DNA of 23,914 bases, taken from assembly GCA_002360535.1 (NCBI GenBank), contig DEQR01000033.1, positions 1 through 23,914 on the forward strand, written 5' to 3'. This stretch comes from Thiobacillus sp. UBA3361 (lineage in GTDB: Bacteria; Pseudomonadota; Gammaproteobacteria; Burkholderiales; Thiobacillaceae). Every line of letters starts with the position of its first letter. Position 1 is the first letter of the stretch. Below, one piece after another: positions 15,572 through 21,986 of the stretch. A model generated the notes under the pieces. That model did not search any database and had not been told where the DNA came from. It worked only from the letters and a program-made list of their open reading frames with translations. Position numbers and translations under genes: made by a program.

Positions 15572-16780
15572 CTACTCATCCCACACGGCATCTAGTGCCA
15601 GCAGTACACGGGGCGCCGCATCCGTCGGCACGGCGGGGGAACGGTGGATGACGCCGTGGCCGGCGTTGCCCTGCCACGACTCGCCCTTGAGCAGGGTGAT
15701 GGCATAGGGGGCGACCTGGCCGATGCGGCGCGGGTCCAGAATCAGGCCGGAACAGGCATCGTCAAGCCCGCACGCGCCGGCCCCCAGCCTGCTCCGCTCG
15801 GCGCCGGCTTCCTCCAGCCACTCGGTGCCCGGCCCGCGCCAAGTGCAGAGCAGGCGGATGCCGGTGCGGTCCACATGAAAACGCGGACACATGGCCCGGC
15901 TGACCACCTCCAGGCGCAGGGCGACGCGTTCGCAGCCGAGTAGGTCGCCGTAGAGTGCGACGAGAAAGGCGATGTCGTTGACCAAGGCCAGGCGTCCGGG
16001 CAGATCGGGCAGGTCTGTGGCGGGCAGCCCGCGCGTCACCGGAACCACCTGGCGCAAGCCCGCGCCGAGCCGGGGCGCGGCCGCCGCCAGGTAGGCGTCG
16101 ATGGCCGGGTCGCGGGGCCGTGCCATATGGCAGAGCCCCACCCCCGCCTCGAAAATGCGCACCAGGCCCGTCAGGCTGTCGACCTCGACGATCTCGGCGG
16201 TGTGCGCGTCGAGCGGGTCTGTGTGTACCTCCACGCCGCTGTGCACGGGGCTAAGGTCTCGCGGAGCATGCTCCTCGCCCAGGAAGCCCGTGAGTCGGGT
16301 TGCGGCGACCTGCTCAGCTCTCATGGGATGCGGTGCCATAGGCGGCGACAGGATCGTAACCTTGCTGGTTTCCAGGAAGCTCAGGCTGAAATCCGTCTGA
16401 GCCCGGGCCACGTTGAGTTCCCTGAAAAAGCAGGAGCGATAGCCCACGTGGCAGGACGCGCCCCCCGTCAACGTGACCTTGATGAGCAGACAGTCCTGAT
16501 CGTCGTCCACGAGAATCCGGCTCACGATCTGGGCCTGTCCAGACTGTTCGCCCTTGCGCCAGAGTTGCCGCCGCGCCCTGGACCAGTAATGGGCATAGCC
16601 GGTTTCGATGGTGCGAGCCAGGGCCTCCCGGTTCATCCAGCCCAGCATCAACACCTCGCCGCTGTCCGCGTCCTGAGTCACGCAAGGTGCCAGGCCCGAC
16701 TCGTCGAACTTGAGCTGCAACTGTCCGCCTTCCTCGATGTCGCGCAAGGTGCCGCGTGGCGGGAAATCCAAGGGGGTCAT
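15572..16780 (-). CDS. HisI (phosphoribosyl-AMP cyclohydrolase) fused to DUF1826
   Basis: 402 residues in one open frame. Residues 1-125 are a complete HisI domain: FDESGLAPCVTQDADSGEVLMLGWMN, WSRARRQLWRKGE, the metal motif D92-x-D94-x-D96 and the zinc cysteines C110-HVGYRS-C117. HisI opens the purine ring of phosphoribosyl-AMP in histidine synthesis. Residues about 155-400 match DUF1826, a family of unknown function seen near zinc genes. It holds FHVD (302-304) and VIHRSP (H379), reminiscent of an HxD...H metal triad. HisI paralogues in Zur regulons are thought to back up the housekeeping enzyme when zinc is short. The ATG overlaps the GTPase stop (ATGA) and CAGGAG lies seven bases upstream. 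Confidence 0.85.
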   Translation of the reverse strand: MTPLDFPPRGTLRDIEEGGQLQLKFDESGLAPCVTQDADSGEVLMLGWMNREALARTIETGYAHYWSRARRQLWRKGEQSGQAQIVSRILVDDDQDCLLIKVTLTGGASCHVGYRSCFFRELNVARAQTDFSLSFLETSKVTILSPPMAPHPMRAEQVAATRLTGFLGEEHAPRDLSPVHSGVEVHTDPLDAHTAEIVEVDSLTGLVRIFEAGVGLCHMARPRDPAIDAYLAAAAPRLGAGLRQVVPVTRGLPATDLPDLPGRLALVNDIAFLVALYGDLLGCERVALRLEVVSRAMCPRFHVDRTGIRLLCTWRGPGTEWLEEAGAERSRLGAGACGLDDACSGLILDPRRIGQVAPYAITLLKGESWQGNAGHGVIHRSPAVPTDAAPRVLLALDAVWDE

Positions 16781-17925
16781 GGGCGGGACTCCTGTGGGTG
16801 GTTGGCTGTCTGGGGTGAACGGGCGTCTTCCCAAGTGAAACGACGCGCCTGGGTGGACAGCATCCCCTCGACCTGTCCCTGCCGGGCGGCCAGGCTGAAG
16901 TCGTCCAGCAGTTGCCGCACGAACTCCGGCTCCAGGCCGTCGGTGATGAACACGAAGCGGCTGGCCCGGTCCTCGTCCGGCCAGGCGGCCAGTTCCATCG
17001 GCTCGTGGAAGACGTGCTGGGCGCCGTGCAGGACCACCGGACGGTCGTGGCCGGCGACGTTGACGATGGCCTTGAGGCGCAAGAGTTGCTTGCCGCGAAA
17101 GTCGATGAGCATGCCCAGGGCCGCTTCCAGTCCCCACCAGTCCAGGGGTGCGTCGAAACGCAGGCTGAAGGAGCGGATACGGGCGGCGTGGGGTTCGGCG
17201 GGCGGCGGCGGTTGGCGGGCAGGCAGGCCCAGGCCCACCGACCGCGCCTCCGCCGGCCGGTAGCGGGCGGCGTTGAGCCAGGCGAGCACGTCCGGGTGCT
17301 TGTCGTCCACCCGCCAGGCGCCCAGGCCCAGCAGCTCGCCGGTGTCCGCCGCGCCGTGGCGGATGGGCTGGCGCGGGGCGGCGGGGTTGATCTCGGCCAG
17401 CCGCGCTTCCAGCCGGGCCAGGCCGGTCGGGTCCGCCAGATCGGTCTTGGTGATCAGCAGCCGGTCAGCCACCGCCGCCTGGCGCAGGGCCTCGGGGTGG
17501 TCGTCCAGCTGGCCCAGGCCCAGCACGCCGTCCACCGTGGTCAGCACCCCGTCCAGGACGTGCCGGGCGGCCAGCCAGCGGTCGTGCAGCAGGGTGTCCA
17601 GGATGGGCGCCGGGTCGGCGATGCCGGTGGTCTCGATGATCAGCCGCTCGTAGGCCGGCAGCTTGCCGTCGGCGCGGCCCAGCCATAGGTTCTTCAGGGT
17701 GGGTGCCAGGCTGCCCTGCACCTGGCAGCACAGGCAGCCACCGGAGAGCAGGGCCATGGGGCCCTGGATGCCTTCCACCAGCTGGTGGTCTAGGCCCACC
17801 TCGCCGAACTCGTTCATCACCACGGCGGTGAGGGGGTGCGCCTTGAGGATGCGGTTGAGCAGGGTGGTCTTGCCGCTGCCCAAAAAGCCGGTGAGCAGGG
17901 TGACGGGGATGGGGGGCGTGTCCAT
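16777..17925 (-). CDS. COG0523 (CobW/YjiA-type) GTPase
   Basis: 382 residues. P-loop G13FLGSGKTT; MNEFGEVGLDHQL switch region; CxCC motif C64-L-C66-C67; Walker B IIETTGIADP; GTP-specificity element ITKTDLADP. The C-terminal CobW domain (about 240-345) contains RIRSFSLRFDAPLDWWGLEAAL and LRLKAIVNVAGHDRPVVLHGAQHVFHEP. It follows the ZIP gene by nine bases and overlaps the HisI-DUF1826 gene by four. It resembles the third COG0523 gene at the right edge over nearly the whole length, suggesting a local duplication. The likely role is metal insertion or trafficking during zinc limitation. The client enzyme is unknown, and the HisI domain next door is an obvious candidate. Confidence 0.9.
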   Translation of the reverse strand: MDTPPIPVTLLTGFLGSGKTTLLNRILKAHPLTAVVMNEFGEVGLDHQLVEGIQGPMALLSGGCLCCQVQGSLAPTLKNLWLGRADGKLPAYERLIIETTGIADPAPILDTLLHDRWLAARHVLDGVLTTVDGVLGLGQLDDHPEALRQAAVADRLLITKTDLADPTGLARLEARLAEINPAAPRQPIRHGAADTGELLGLGAWRVDDKHPDVLAWLNAARYRPAEARSVGLGLPARQPPPPAEPHAARIRSFSLRFDAPLDWWGLEAALGMLIDFRGKQLLRLKAIVNVAGHDRPVVLHGAQHVFHEPMELAAWPDEDRASRFVFITDGLEPEFVRQLLDDFSLAARQGQVEGMLSTQARRFTWEDARSPQTANHPQESRP

Positions 17926-17934
17926 GGTCCGTTC

Positions 17935-18684
17935 TCAGTGGCTGTGGGCGCCCAGCAATACCACGCCGACGCCGCTGGAGAGCAGCGCGAACTGCGCCGC
18001 GAAATCCAGTGGACGGCGGTGGCGTTGCAGGGCCGGCACCAGGTCGGCCACGGCGATGTAGATGAAGCTGGCCGCCGCCAGGGCCAGGGCGTAGGGGATG
18101 ACGTCGCTGACGCCGCGCAGGGCGAACCAGCCCAGCACGCCGCCCAGCACCGAGCCGAGGCTGGACAGCACGTTGAGCGCCAGGGCCCGGGCGCGGCCGT
18201 AGCCGGCGTCCAGCAACACCATGAAGTCGCCCACTTCCTGGGGGATTTCGTGGGCGATGACCGCCAAGGTGGTGGCCCAGCCCAGGGCCGGGTCGGCCAG
18301 GAAGGCGGCGGCGATGAGCACGCCGTCGACGAAGTTGTGCAGGCCGTCGCCCAGCACCACCATCAGGCCCAGGGGGGAGTGGGGGTGGCTGGTGGCATGG
18401 CTGTGGCCGCCGTGCGCATGGTCGTGGCGCCAGAGGGCGGACTTCTCCAGGGCGAAGAACAGGAACAGCCCGGCCAGCACGGTGGCGCCCACCCGCTGGG
18501 GGTCGAGGACATGGCTTGCCTCGGGGATCAGGTGCAGGAAGGCGGCGCCCAGCAGCACGCCCACCGAGAAGCTGACCAGGCGCGGCGCCCAGCGGCCCAG
18601 GACGGTCAGGGACAGGCTGGCGGCGGCCAGCACCGACAGCACGCCGCCGGCCAGGGTAGCCAGGAGGATGGAAAGCAGGATCAT
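17935..18684 (-). CDS. ZIP-family zinc permease (ZupT/GufA-like)
   Basis: 249 residues, eight predicted helices. The metal path is clear: H116-NFVDG in one helix and H145-EIPQE in the next, both invariant in ZIP transporters. A cytoplasmic His-rich loop (HDHAHGGHSHATSHPH, about 87-102) lies between them and the N-terminal helices, and the protein ends HSH. ZIP proteins bring Zn2+ into the cytoplasm without ATP. It is the first gene of the long minus-strand run. Two GCAA-N4-GTTGC palindromes overlap its predicted promoter. The region before the ATG has no strong ribosome site. Confidence 0.93.
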   Translation of the reverse strand: MILLSILLATLAGGVLSVLAAASLSLTVLGRWAPRLVSFSVGVLLGAAFLHLIPEASHVLDPQRVGATVLAGLFLFFALEKSALWRHDHAHGGHSHATSHPHSPLGLMVVLGDGLHNFVDGVLIAAAFLADPALGWATTLAVIAHEIPQEVGDFMVLLDAGYGRARALALNVLSSLGSVLGGVLGWFALRGVSDVIPYALALAAASFIYIAVADLVPALQRHRRPLDFAAQFALLSSGVGVVLLGAHSH

Positions 18685-18698
18685 GGATGGGAGTCAAC

Positions 18699-18715
18699 TT
18701 GCAACCGAGTTGCAT
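18699..18715 (-). promoter_or_regulatory. Candidate Zur operator 1 (downstream box)
   Basis: TTGCAACCGAGTTGCAT, with the arms TGCAAC and GTTGCA exactly complementary around CGA. It shares GCAA-N4-GTTGC with the second box 38 bases away (centre to centre). It starts 15 bases upstream of the ZIP ATG and covers the predicted transcription start. That Zur binds here is inferred from position beside zur and from the zinc genes it would control. Confidence 0.65.
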
Positions 18716-18742
18716 GATAAAGGCGCACCCCAGATCACGCAA
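18714..18742 (-). promoter_or_regulatory. Predicted sigma-70 promoter of the zinc cluster
   Basis: On the minus strand TTGCGT (18742-18737), a 17-base spacer and TATCAT (18719-18714). The -35 lies inside operator 2 and the -10 abuts operator 1, so a bound repressor would block polymerase at both ends. Confidence 0.55.
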
Positions 18743-18753
18743 TTCGGTTGCGT
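18737..18753 (-). promoter_or_regulatory. Candidate Zur operator 2 (upstream box)
   Basis: ACGCAATTCGGTTGCGT: arms ACGCAA and TTGCGT are exactly complementary around five bases. It matches operator 1 at the GCAA-N4-GTTGC core, contains the predicted -35, and ends seven bases from the zur stop codon. Confidence 0.65.
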
Positions 18754-18760
18754 TTGTTGG

Positions 18761-19177
18761 CTAGACCCTGGGAGTGTTACAGGCTGGGCAGAGGCCCCGG
18801 ATGGTCAGTTCGGCGCTGCCGAACACATAGCCCGGCGGCAGGGCTAGGGCGAAACTGGGCCGCAGGTCGTCCAGGCAGAACACCTGGCCGCAGCGGGTGC
18901 AGCGGAAATGGGCATGGCCATGCTCTTCCCGGCCCACCGCGTTGAAGCGCCACACCCGGTCTTCGCCTGATATCTTGTGGGCCAGGCCCTGCTCCACCAG
19001 CCAGTCCAGCACCCGATACAGGGTGACCCGGTCAAGGGTTCCGTCCCGGGCTAGCCGTTCCTCCAGTTCCCCGTGGGTCAGGGCGCTGGTGGCCCGCAAT
19101 AGGCAATCCAGCACCCGCACCCGCGCCGGTGTCGCGCGGCCACGACTGAGGATCAGGGCTTCAGTGGTCGGGCTCAA
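18761..19177 (-). CDS. zur: Fur-family zinc uptake regulator Zur
   Basis: 138 residues. An N-terminal winged helix with the Fur recognition region (TLDRVTLYRVLDWLVEQGL, about 47-65) precedes the dimerisation domain. Motifs are H86-GHAHF and two CxxC pairs, C93-TRC96 and C130-PAC133, which form the structural zinc site. The short, Cys-rich form next to a ZIP gene fits Zur better than Fur or PerR. With zinc bound it would repress the uptake genes. The start is TTG at 19177, since no ATG or GTG gives a full N-terminus; no clear ribosome site precedes it. A degenerate operator upstream suggests autoregulation. Confidence 0.87.
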   Translation of the reverse strand: MSPTTEALILSRGRATPARVRVLDCLLRATSALTHGELEERLARDGTLDRVTLYRVLDWLVEQGLAHKISGEDRVWRFNAVGREEHGHAHFRCTRCGQVFCLDDLRPSFALALPPGYVFGSAELTIRGLCPACNTPRV

Positions 19178-19186
19178 GGTGTTCTA

Positions 19187-19203
19187 ACGCAACAGAGTGA
19201 CAT
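19187..19203 (-). promoter_or_regulatory. Degenerate third Zur-type box upstream of zur
   Basis: ACGCAACAGAGTGACAT matches operator 1 at 12 of 17 positions and keeps GCAAC-AGA-GT in register. It lies 10-26 bases upstream of the zur start and just downstream of a minus-strand TAGAAT (19211-19206) that could be the -10. The right arm is imperfect. Confidence 0.4.
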
Positions 19204-19240
19204 TATTCTAGGGTAGAAGCGTCCCGGACCCCAGACCAAA

Positions 19241-19468
19241 CTAGGATTTGGGCGGTACCGGATCGTGTCCGCCCGGATGCCAGGGATGGCAGCGGCCTAC
19301 ACGGCGGATGGTCAGCCAGGTGCCCTTGATGGCGCCATGCTTGGCCACGGCCTGTTTGCCGTACTCCGAGCATGTTGGAGTGAAACGGCATTGCTGGCCG
19401 AAATAGGGGGACAGGGCGATCTGATAGACGCGGATGGCGCCGATTACCAGGCGCTGGGCCAGGTTCAT
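19241..19468 (-). CDS. yidD: Membrane protein insertion efficiency factor YidD
   Basis: 75 residues, the usual YidD size. The amphipathic N-terminus (LAQRLVIGAIRVYQIALSPYFG) and the three-cysteine core (QQCRFTPTCSEYGKQAV, then RVGRCHPWHPGGHDPVP) are diagnostic. YidD is a membrane-associated protein that assists YidC-dependent insertion. It is normally encoded in the rpmH-rnpA-yidD-yidC cluster next to the origin; here it stands alone with an unrelated membrane protein. The ATG at 19468 overlaps the upstream stop by four bases, so a longer frame starting at 19621 is rejected. Confidence 0.92.
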   Translation of the reverse strand: MNLAQRLVIGAIRVYQIALSPYFGQQCRFTPTCSEYGKQAVAKHGAIKGTWLTIRRVGRCHPWHPGGHDPVPPKS

Positions 19469-19956
19469 GCCGGGCCGGCTCCCCCGGCCGAGGGCGCGTC
19501 GGCGCGCCGGCGCATGTAGTCGGCGAATTCCTCGTCCTCGCCCCGCAGCAGATCCGGCAGCGCCGACCGGTAGTCGGCACGGGCGCACCATTCCTGGATG
19601 TAATCGTCCCAGGTTTGCCACAGCCGGCGACGCTGGCGGTTCATGTCCGCCTCGTAAACCATGACGTAGGCGCGCTCGAAGATGGAGGTGAGGATGCCGA
19701 ACAGGGCATAGCGGCGTTCCTTCTGCTCGTCAGTGAGGTCAACCTCGCCGGGGCGTCGGCGCAGCAGTTGCAGGTCCGCGTTGTCCAGCACCAGCTTGAG
19801 GAAGTCGGCGTAGGTCTCGGCCAAGCGTTGGTGCAACTCCTCCTCCTCGGTCTGGCGCTCCCGGCGCTGCTCCCAGAGGAAGACACCGATGGCGAAGGGC
19901 AGGCCCACCACCGTGACCACATAGCTGGCCAGTTCCCAGGTCTCCAGGCTCAGCAT
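19465..19956 (-). CDS. Small single-pass membrane protein, unknown function
   Basis: About 163 residues. One N-terminal transmembrane helix (LASYVVTVVGLPFAIGVFLW) is followed by a charged, largely helical cytoplasmic part: QRRERQTEEEELHQRLAETYADFLKLVLDNADL, then FGILTSIFERAYVMVYEADMNRQRRRLWQTWDDYIQEW. I do not recognise a named family with certainty. ATG 19956 is preferred over an in-frame TTG at 19977, because the latter would start almost inside the terminator hairpin after dksA. A GAGGA lies almost adjacent to the ATG, closer than usual. Its stop overlaps the yidD start. Confidence 0.7.
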   Translation of the reverse strand: MLSLETWELASYVVTVVGLPFAIGVFLWEQRRERQTEEEELHQRLAETYADFLKLVLDNADLQLLRRRPGEVDLTDEQKERRYALFGILTSIFERAYVMVYEADMNRQRRRLWQTWDDYIQEWCARADYRSALPDLLRGEDEEFADYMRRRADAPSAGGAGPA

Positions 19957-19979
19957 GTCCTCGGGCGCGTCAAGCAAGA

Positions 19980-19999
19980 ACGGCCGGAAATCCGGCCGT
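19980..19999 (-). terminator. Terminator hairpin after dksA
   Basis: ACGGCCGGA and TCCGGCCGT form a nine-pair stem around a two-base gap (functionally a four-base loop), 26 bases downstream of the dksA stop. The following minus-strand sequence TTCTTGCTT is only moderately T-rich. Confidence 0.58.
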
Positions 20000-20025
20000 C
20001 TGCTGGGGGCGGGGTCCGGGGCCGG

Positions 20026-20781
20026 TCAGTCGGCGAACAGCTTTTCCCGCCGTTCATGCTTTTCCTGGGCCTCGATGGACAGTTCGGCGGTTGGCCGGGC
20101 GAGCAGGCGGGGGATACCGATGGGCTCGCCGGTCTCCAGGCAGTAGCCGTACTCGCCGCTCTCGATGCGCTGCAGGGCCTGGTTGATCTTCTTCATCAGC
20201 TTGCGCTCCCGGTCGCGCACCCGCTGTTCCAGCATGTTTTCCTCTTCCACCGTGGCCCGGTCGTTGGGGTCGGCAAAGACTTCGTTTTCCTTGAGGTGCT
20301 CGCCGGTCTCCCGCGCGTTGGACAGGATTTCCTCGCGCATGGCCAGCAGTTTCGCCTTGAAGAAGGCCAGTTGCTGGTCGTTCATATAGTCCTTGTCGGA
20401 CATCTTGAGGAGGACGGCCTCGCTGATGAGTCCCGCCGCGATGGCCTTGGAGGTTTCCGCCTTGCTTTTCGCGGCGGGGGCGGCTTGCTTGGCGGCCAAG
20501 GTCTTGGCGGCGGGTTTCGCCACGGATTTGGTCACGGATTGGGTTGCGGGTTTGGTCACGGGTTTGGTCACGGTCTTGGACGTCGGAGCGGGCTTGGGCG
20601 CCGAAGCCTTCTTGGTAGGGGTTTTCGCCTTGGCGGGAGTCGCTTTGGTCGGGGCAGGCTTGGCAGGGGCCGCCTTGGCCGGGGCCGCTGTCTTCGGCGC
20701 CGCTGCCGCCTTCGTGGCGGCGGGTTTCTTGGCCGGTGCCTCCTTTGCTTTGGGGGCGGCCTTCTTGGCTGTGGTTGCCAC
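20026..20781 (-). CDS. dksA: RNA polymerase-binding regulator DksA, single-cysteine form with H1-like N-terminal extension
   Basis: 251 residues, GTG start with GAGGAG upstream. Residues about 1-112 are Lys/Ala/Pro/Thr-rich and low-complexity, like histone-H1-type extensions. The DksA core (about 118-251) has the coiled coil with the tip motif D171-PN-D174-R-A176, essential for action with ppGpp at RNA polymerase. The C-terminal finger region reads YGYCLETGEPIGIPRLLARPTAELSIEAQEK, so only C214 remains of the four zinc cysteines of E. coli DksA. The protein therefore probably does not need zinc. Similar single-Cys forms are common in alpha- and betaproteobacteria. It is preceded by its own promoter and followed by a hairpin. 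Confidence 0.9.
   Translation of the reverse strand: MATTAKKAAPKAKEAPAKKPAATKAAAAPKTAAPAKAAPAKPAPTKATPAKAKTPTKKASAPKPAPTSKTVTKPVTKPATQSVTKSVAKPAAKTLAAKQAAPAAKSKAETSKAIAAGLISEAVLLKMSDKDYMNDQQLAFFKAKLLAMREEILSNARETGEHLKENEVFADPNDRATVEEENMLEQRVRDRERKLMKKINQALQRIESGEYGYCLETGEPIGIPRLLARPTAELSIEAQEKHERREKLFAD
20513..20572 (-). repeat. 12-base tandem repeat within dksA
   Basis: Five consecutive 12-base units such as GGTTTGGTCACG (two adjacent identical copies at 20549-20560 and 20561-20572, the others with 1-4 changes). They encode a four-residue unit of the type VTKP in the N-terminal extension. Such an array could change length by slippage without breaking the frame. Confidence 0.75.
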
Positions 20782-20826
20782 TGCCTCGACTCCTCTTAAT
20801 AAGCGTGGTGCAAAAAAAGGTGGGGC

Positions 20827-20854
20827 ATTATGCCACGATCAGTATTTCGGCCAA
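20827..20854 (-). promoter_or_regulatory. Candidate dksA promoter
   Basis: Minus-strand TTGGCC (20854-20849), a 16-base spacer and CATAAT (20832-20827; 5/6 match to TATAAT), about 45 bases upstream of the GTG at 20781. Confidence 0.5.
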
Positions 20855-20888
20855 GTGGGCGGCTTCTTGAGGGAAAAGGCACTTCCTC

Positions 20889-21974
20889 TCAGCGTTTAGA
20901 CCAGACTTCGCGCAGGCCCAGGGGGTCATCGGGATCCAGGCCGTCCATGAAGGGTTTGCTGCGCTCCCGATGGGTGACCTGATACATGCAGCCCATCCAG
21001 TTGCCCACTACCGCTTCGGCGGTGTCGTGCCAGGTATTGTCCAGACTGGCGCTGACCAGTCCCTCGGGGAATTCCGGGACGGGGCCGCCCCGCGCCACCG
21101 CATCCGTGAGCCGCCGCGAGTATTCGCGCAGGATGGCCTGTTCATGGGGCCTGAAGTAGTTGTCCGGGAAGGGGGGCGGGTGTTCCAGGCGCCCCTGGGC
21201 ATGCAGCAGGAGGTCGCGCTTGTATTCCTTGAGCAGCGAGATGGTGTCGTATTCCGGGTGGCCCTGGAAGAACACCAGCCGCATGCCGTCGGGACTCACC
21301 GCCAGGTGCACGCCGGCCTGTTCGCTTTCCACCAGCACGTGCAGGCCGGCGGCCTCGAACTGGGCGCGCGAGACGTCGTTCCAGCGCGAATGGGGTACGT
21401 CGAAGCGGGTGTTCACGTCGCACACCAGGGGGTGGTGTTTCTCCACCACCCGGTGGGGGAACACCCCCCAAATCTTGTTGGGCTGCCTGATTCGTGTCTG
21501 GCCGTAGCGGAACTGCATCACCGCATGGGTGGCGAGACAGGAGCACAGGGTGGTGGTCACGTTCTCCGCCGCCCAGTCGATGACCTGGATGAGGGGGTCC
21601 CAGAACGGCTCCCGGCTCAAATCGGTGCCGGTGACGTTGGCACCGGTGATGATCAGGGCGTCCAGGCCCTCCGCGCGCAATTGCTCGAAGGAATCATAGA
21701 ACCGGTCGATGTGGGCGCGGGCCTTGTCCCCCCGCGGCAGCCCGTCCAGGGTGAAGGGGTGGACATAGAACTGGGCGATGGGGTTGGATTCTCCCACCAG
21801 CCGGAAGAATTGCCGCTCGGTGGCCTCCAGGGCGGCATCCGGCATCATGTTCAGCAGGCCGATGTGCAGTTCGCGGATCTCCTGATGCAGGGCGCGATCC
21901 GTGGACAGCACGGTCTGGCCTTCCTGCAGCAGGCGCTGGAAGGTGGGCAGGTCGTTGTGGGCGACGATGGGCAT
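20889..21974 (-). CDS. metA: Homoserine O-acyltransferase MetA (probable succinyltransferase)
   Basis: 361 residues. MetA activates homoserine for methionine synthesis using an acyl-CoA. Features: HIGLLNMMPDAALEATERQFFRL; IITGANVTG; nucleophile C146 in LCSCLATHAVMQFRYG; active-site QGHPEYD (H239, E241); WNDVSRAQFEAAGL. The protein is longer than E. coli MetA (309) by a C-terminal tail ending TWHDTAEAVVGNWMGCMYQVTHRERSKPFM. MetA proteins of Thiobacillus type have been described as succinyltransferases, but acyl choice cannot be read securely here. GGGGA lies seven bases before the ATG. It follows the P-loop ATPase gene by 12 bases and is probably in one operon with it. Confidence 0.9.
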   Translation of the reverse strand: MPIVAHNDLPTFQRLLQEGQTVLSTDRALHQEIRELHIGLLNMMPDAALEATERQFFRLVGESNPIAQFYVHPFTLDGLPRGDKARAHIDRFYDSFEQLRAEGLDALIITGANVTGTDLSREPFWDPLIQVIDWAAENVTTTLCSCLATHAVMQFRYGQTRIRQPNKIWGVFPHRVVEKHHPLVCDVNTRFDVPHSRWNDVSRAQFEAAGLHVLVESEQAGVHLAVSPDGMRLVFFQGHPEYDTISLLKEYKRDLLLHAQGRLEHPPPFPDNYFRPHEQAILREYSRRLTDAVARGGPVPEFPEGLVSASLDNTWHDTAEAVVGNWMGCMYQVTHRERSKPFMDGLDPDDPLGLREVWSKR

Positions 21975-21986
21975 GGCGTTTCCCCG

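Noticed and set aside
19615..20799. Plus-strand frame with glycine-rich repeats opposite dksA
   Set aside because: The repeats are the reverse complement of the Lys/Ala/Pro repeats of DksA, which is clearly the real product.
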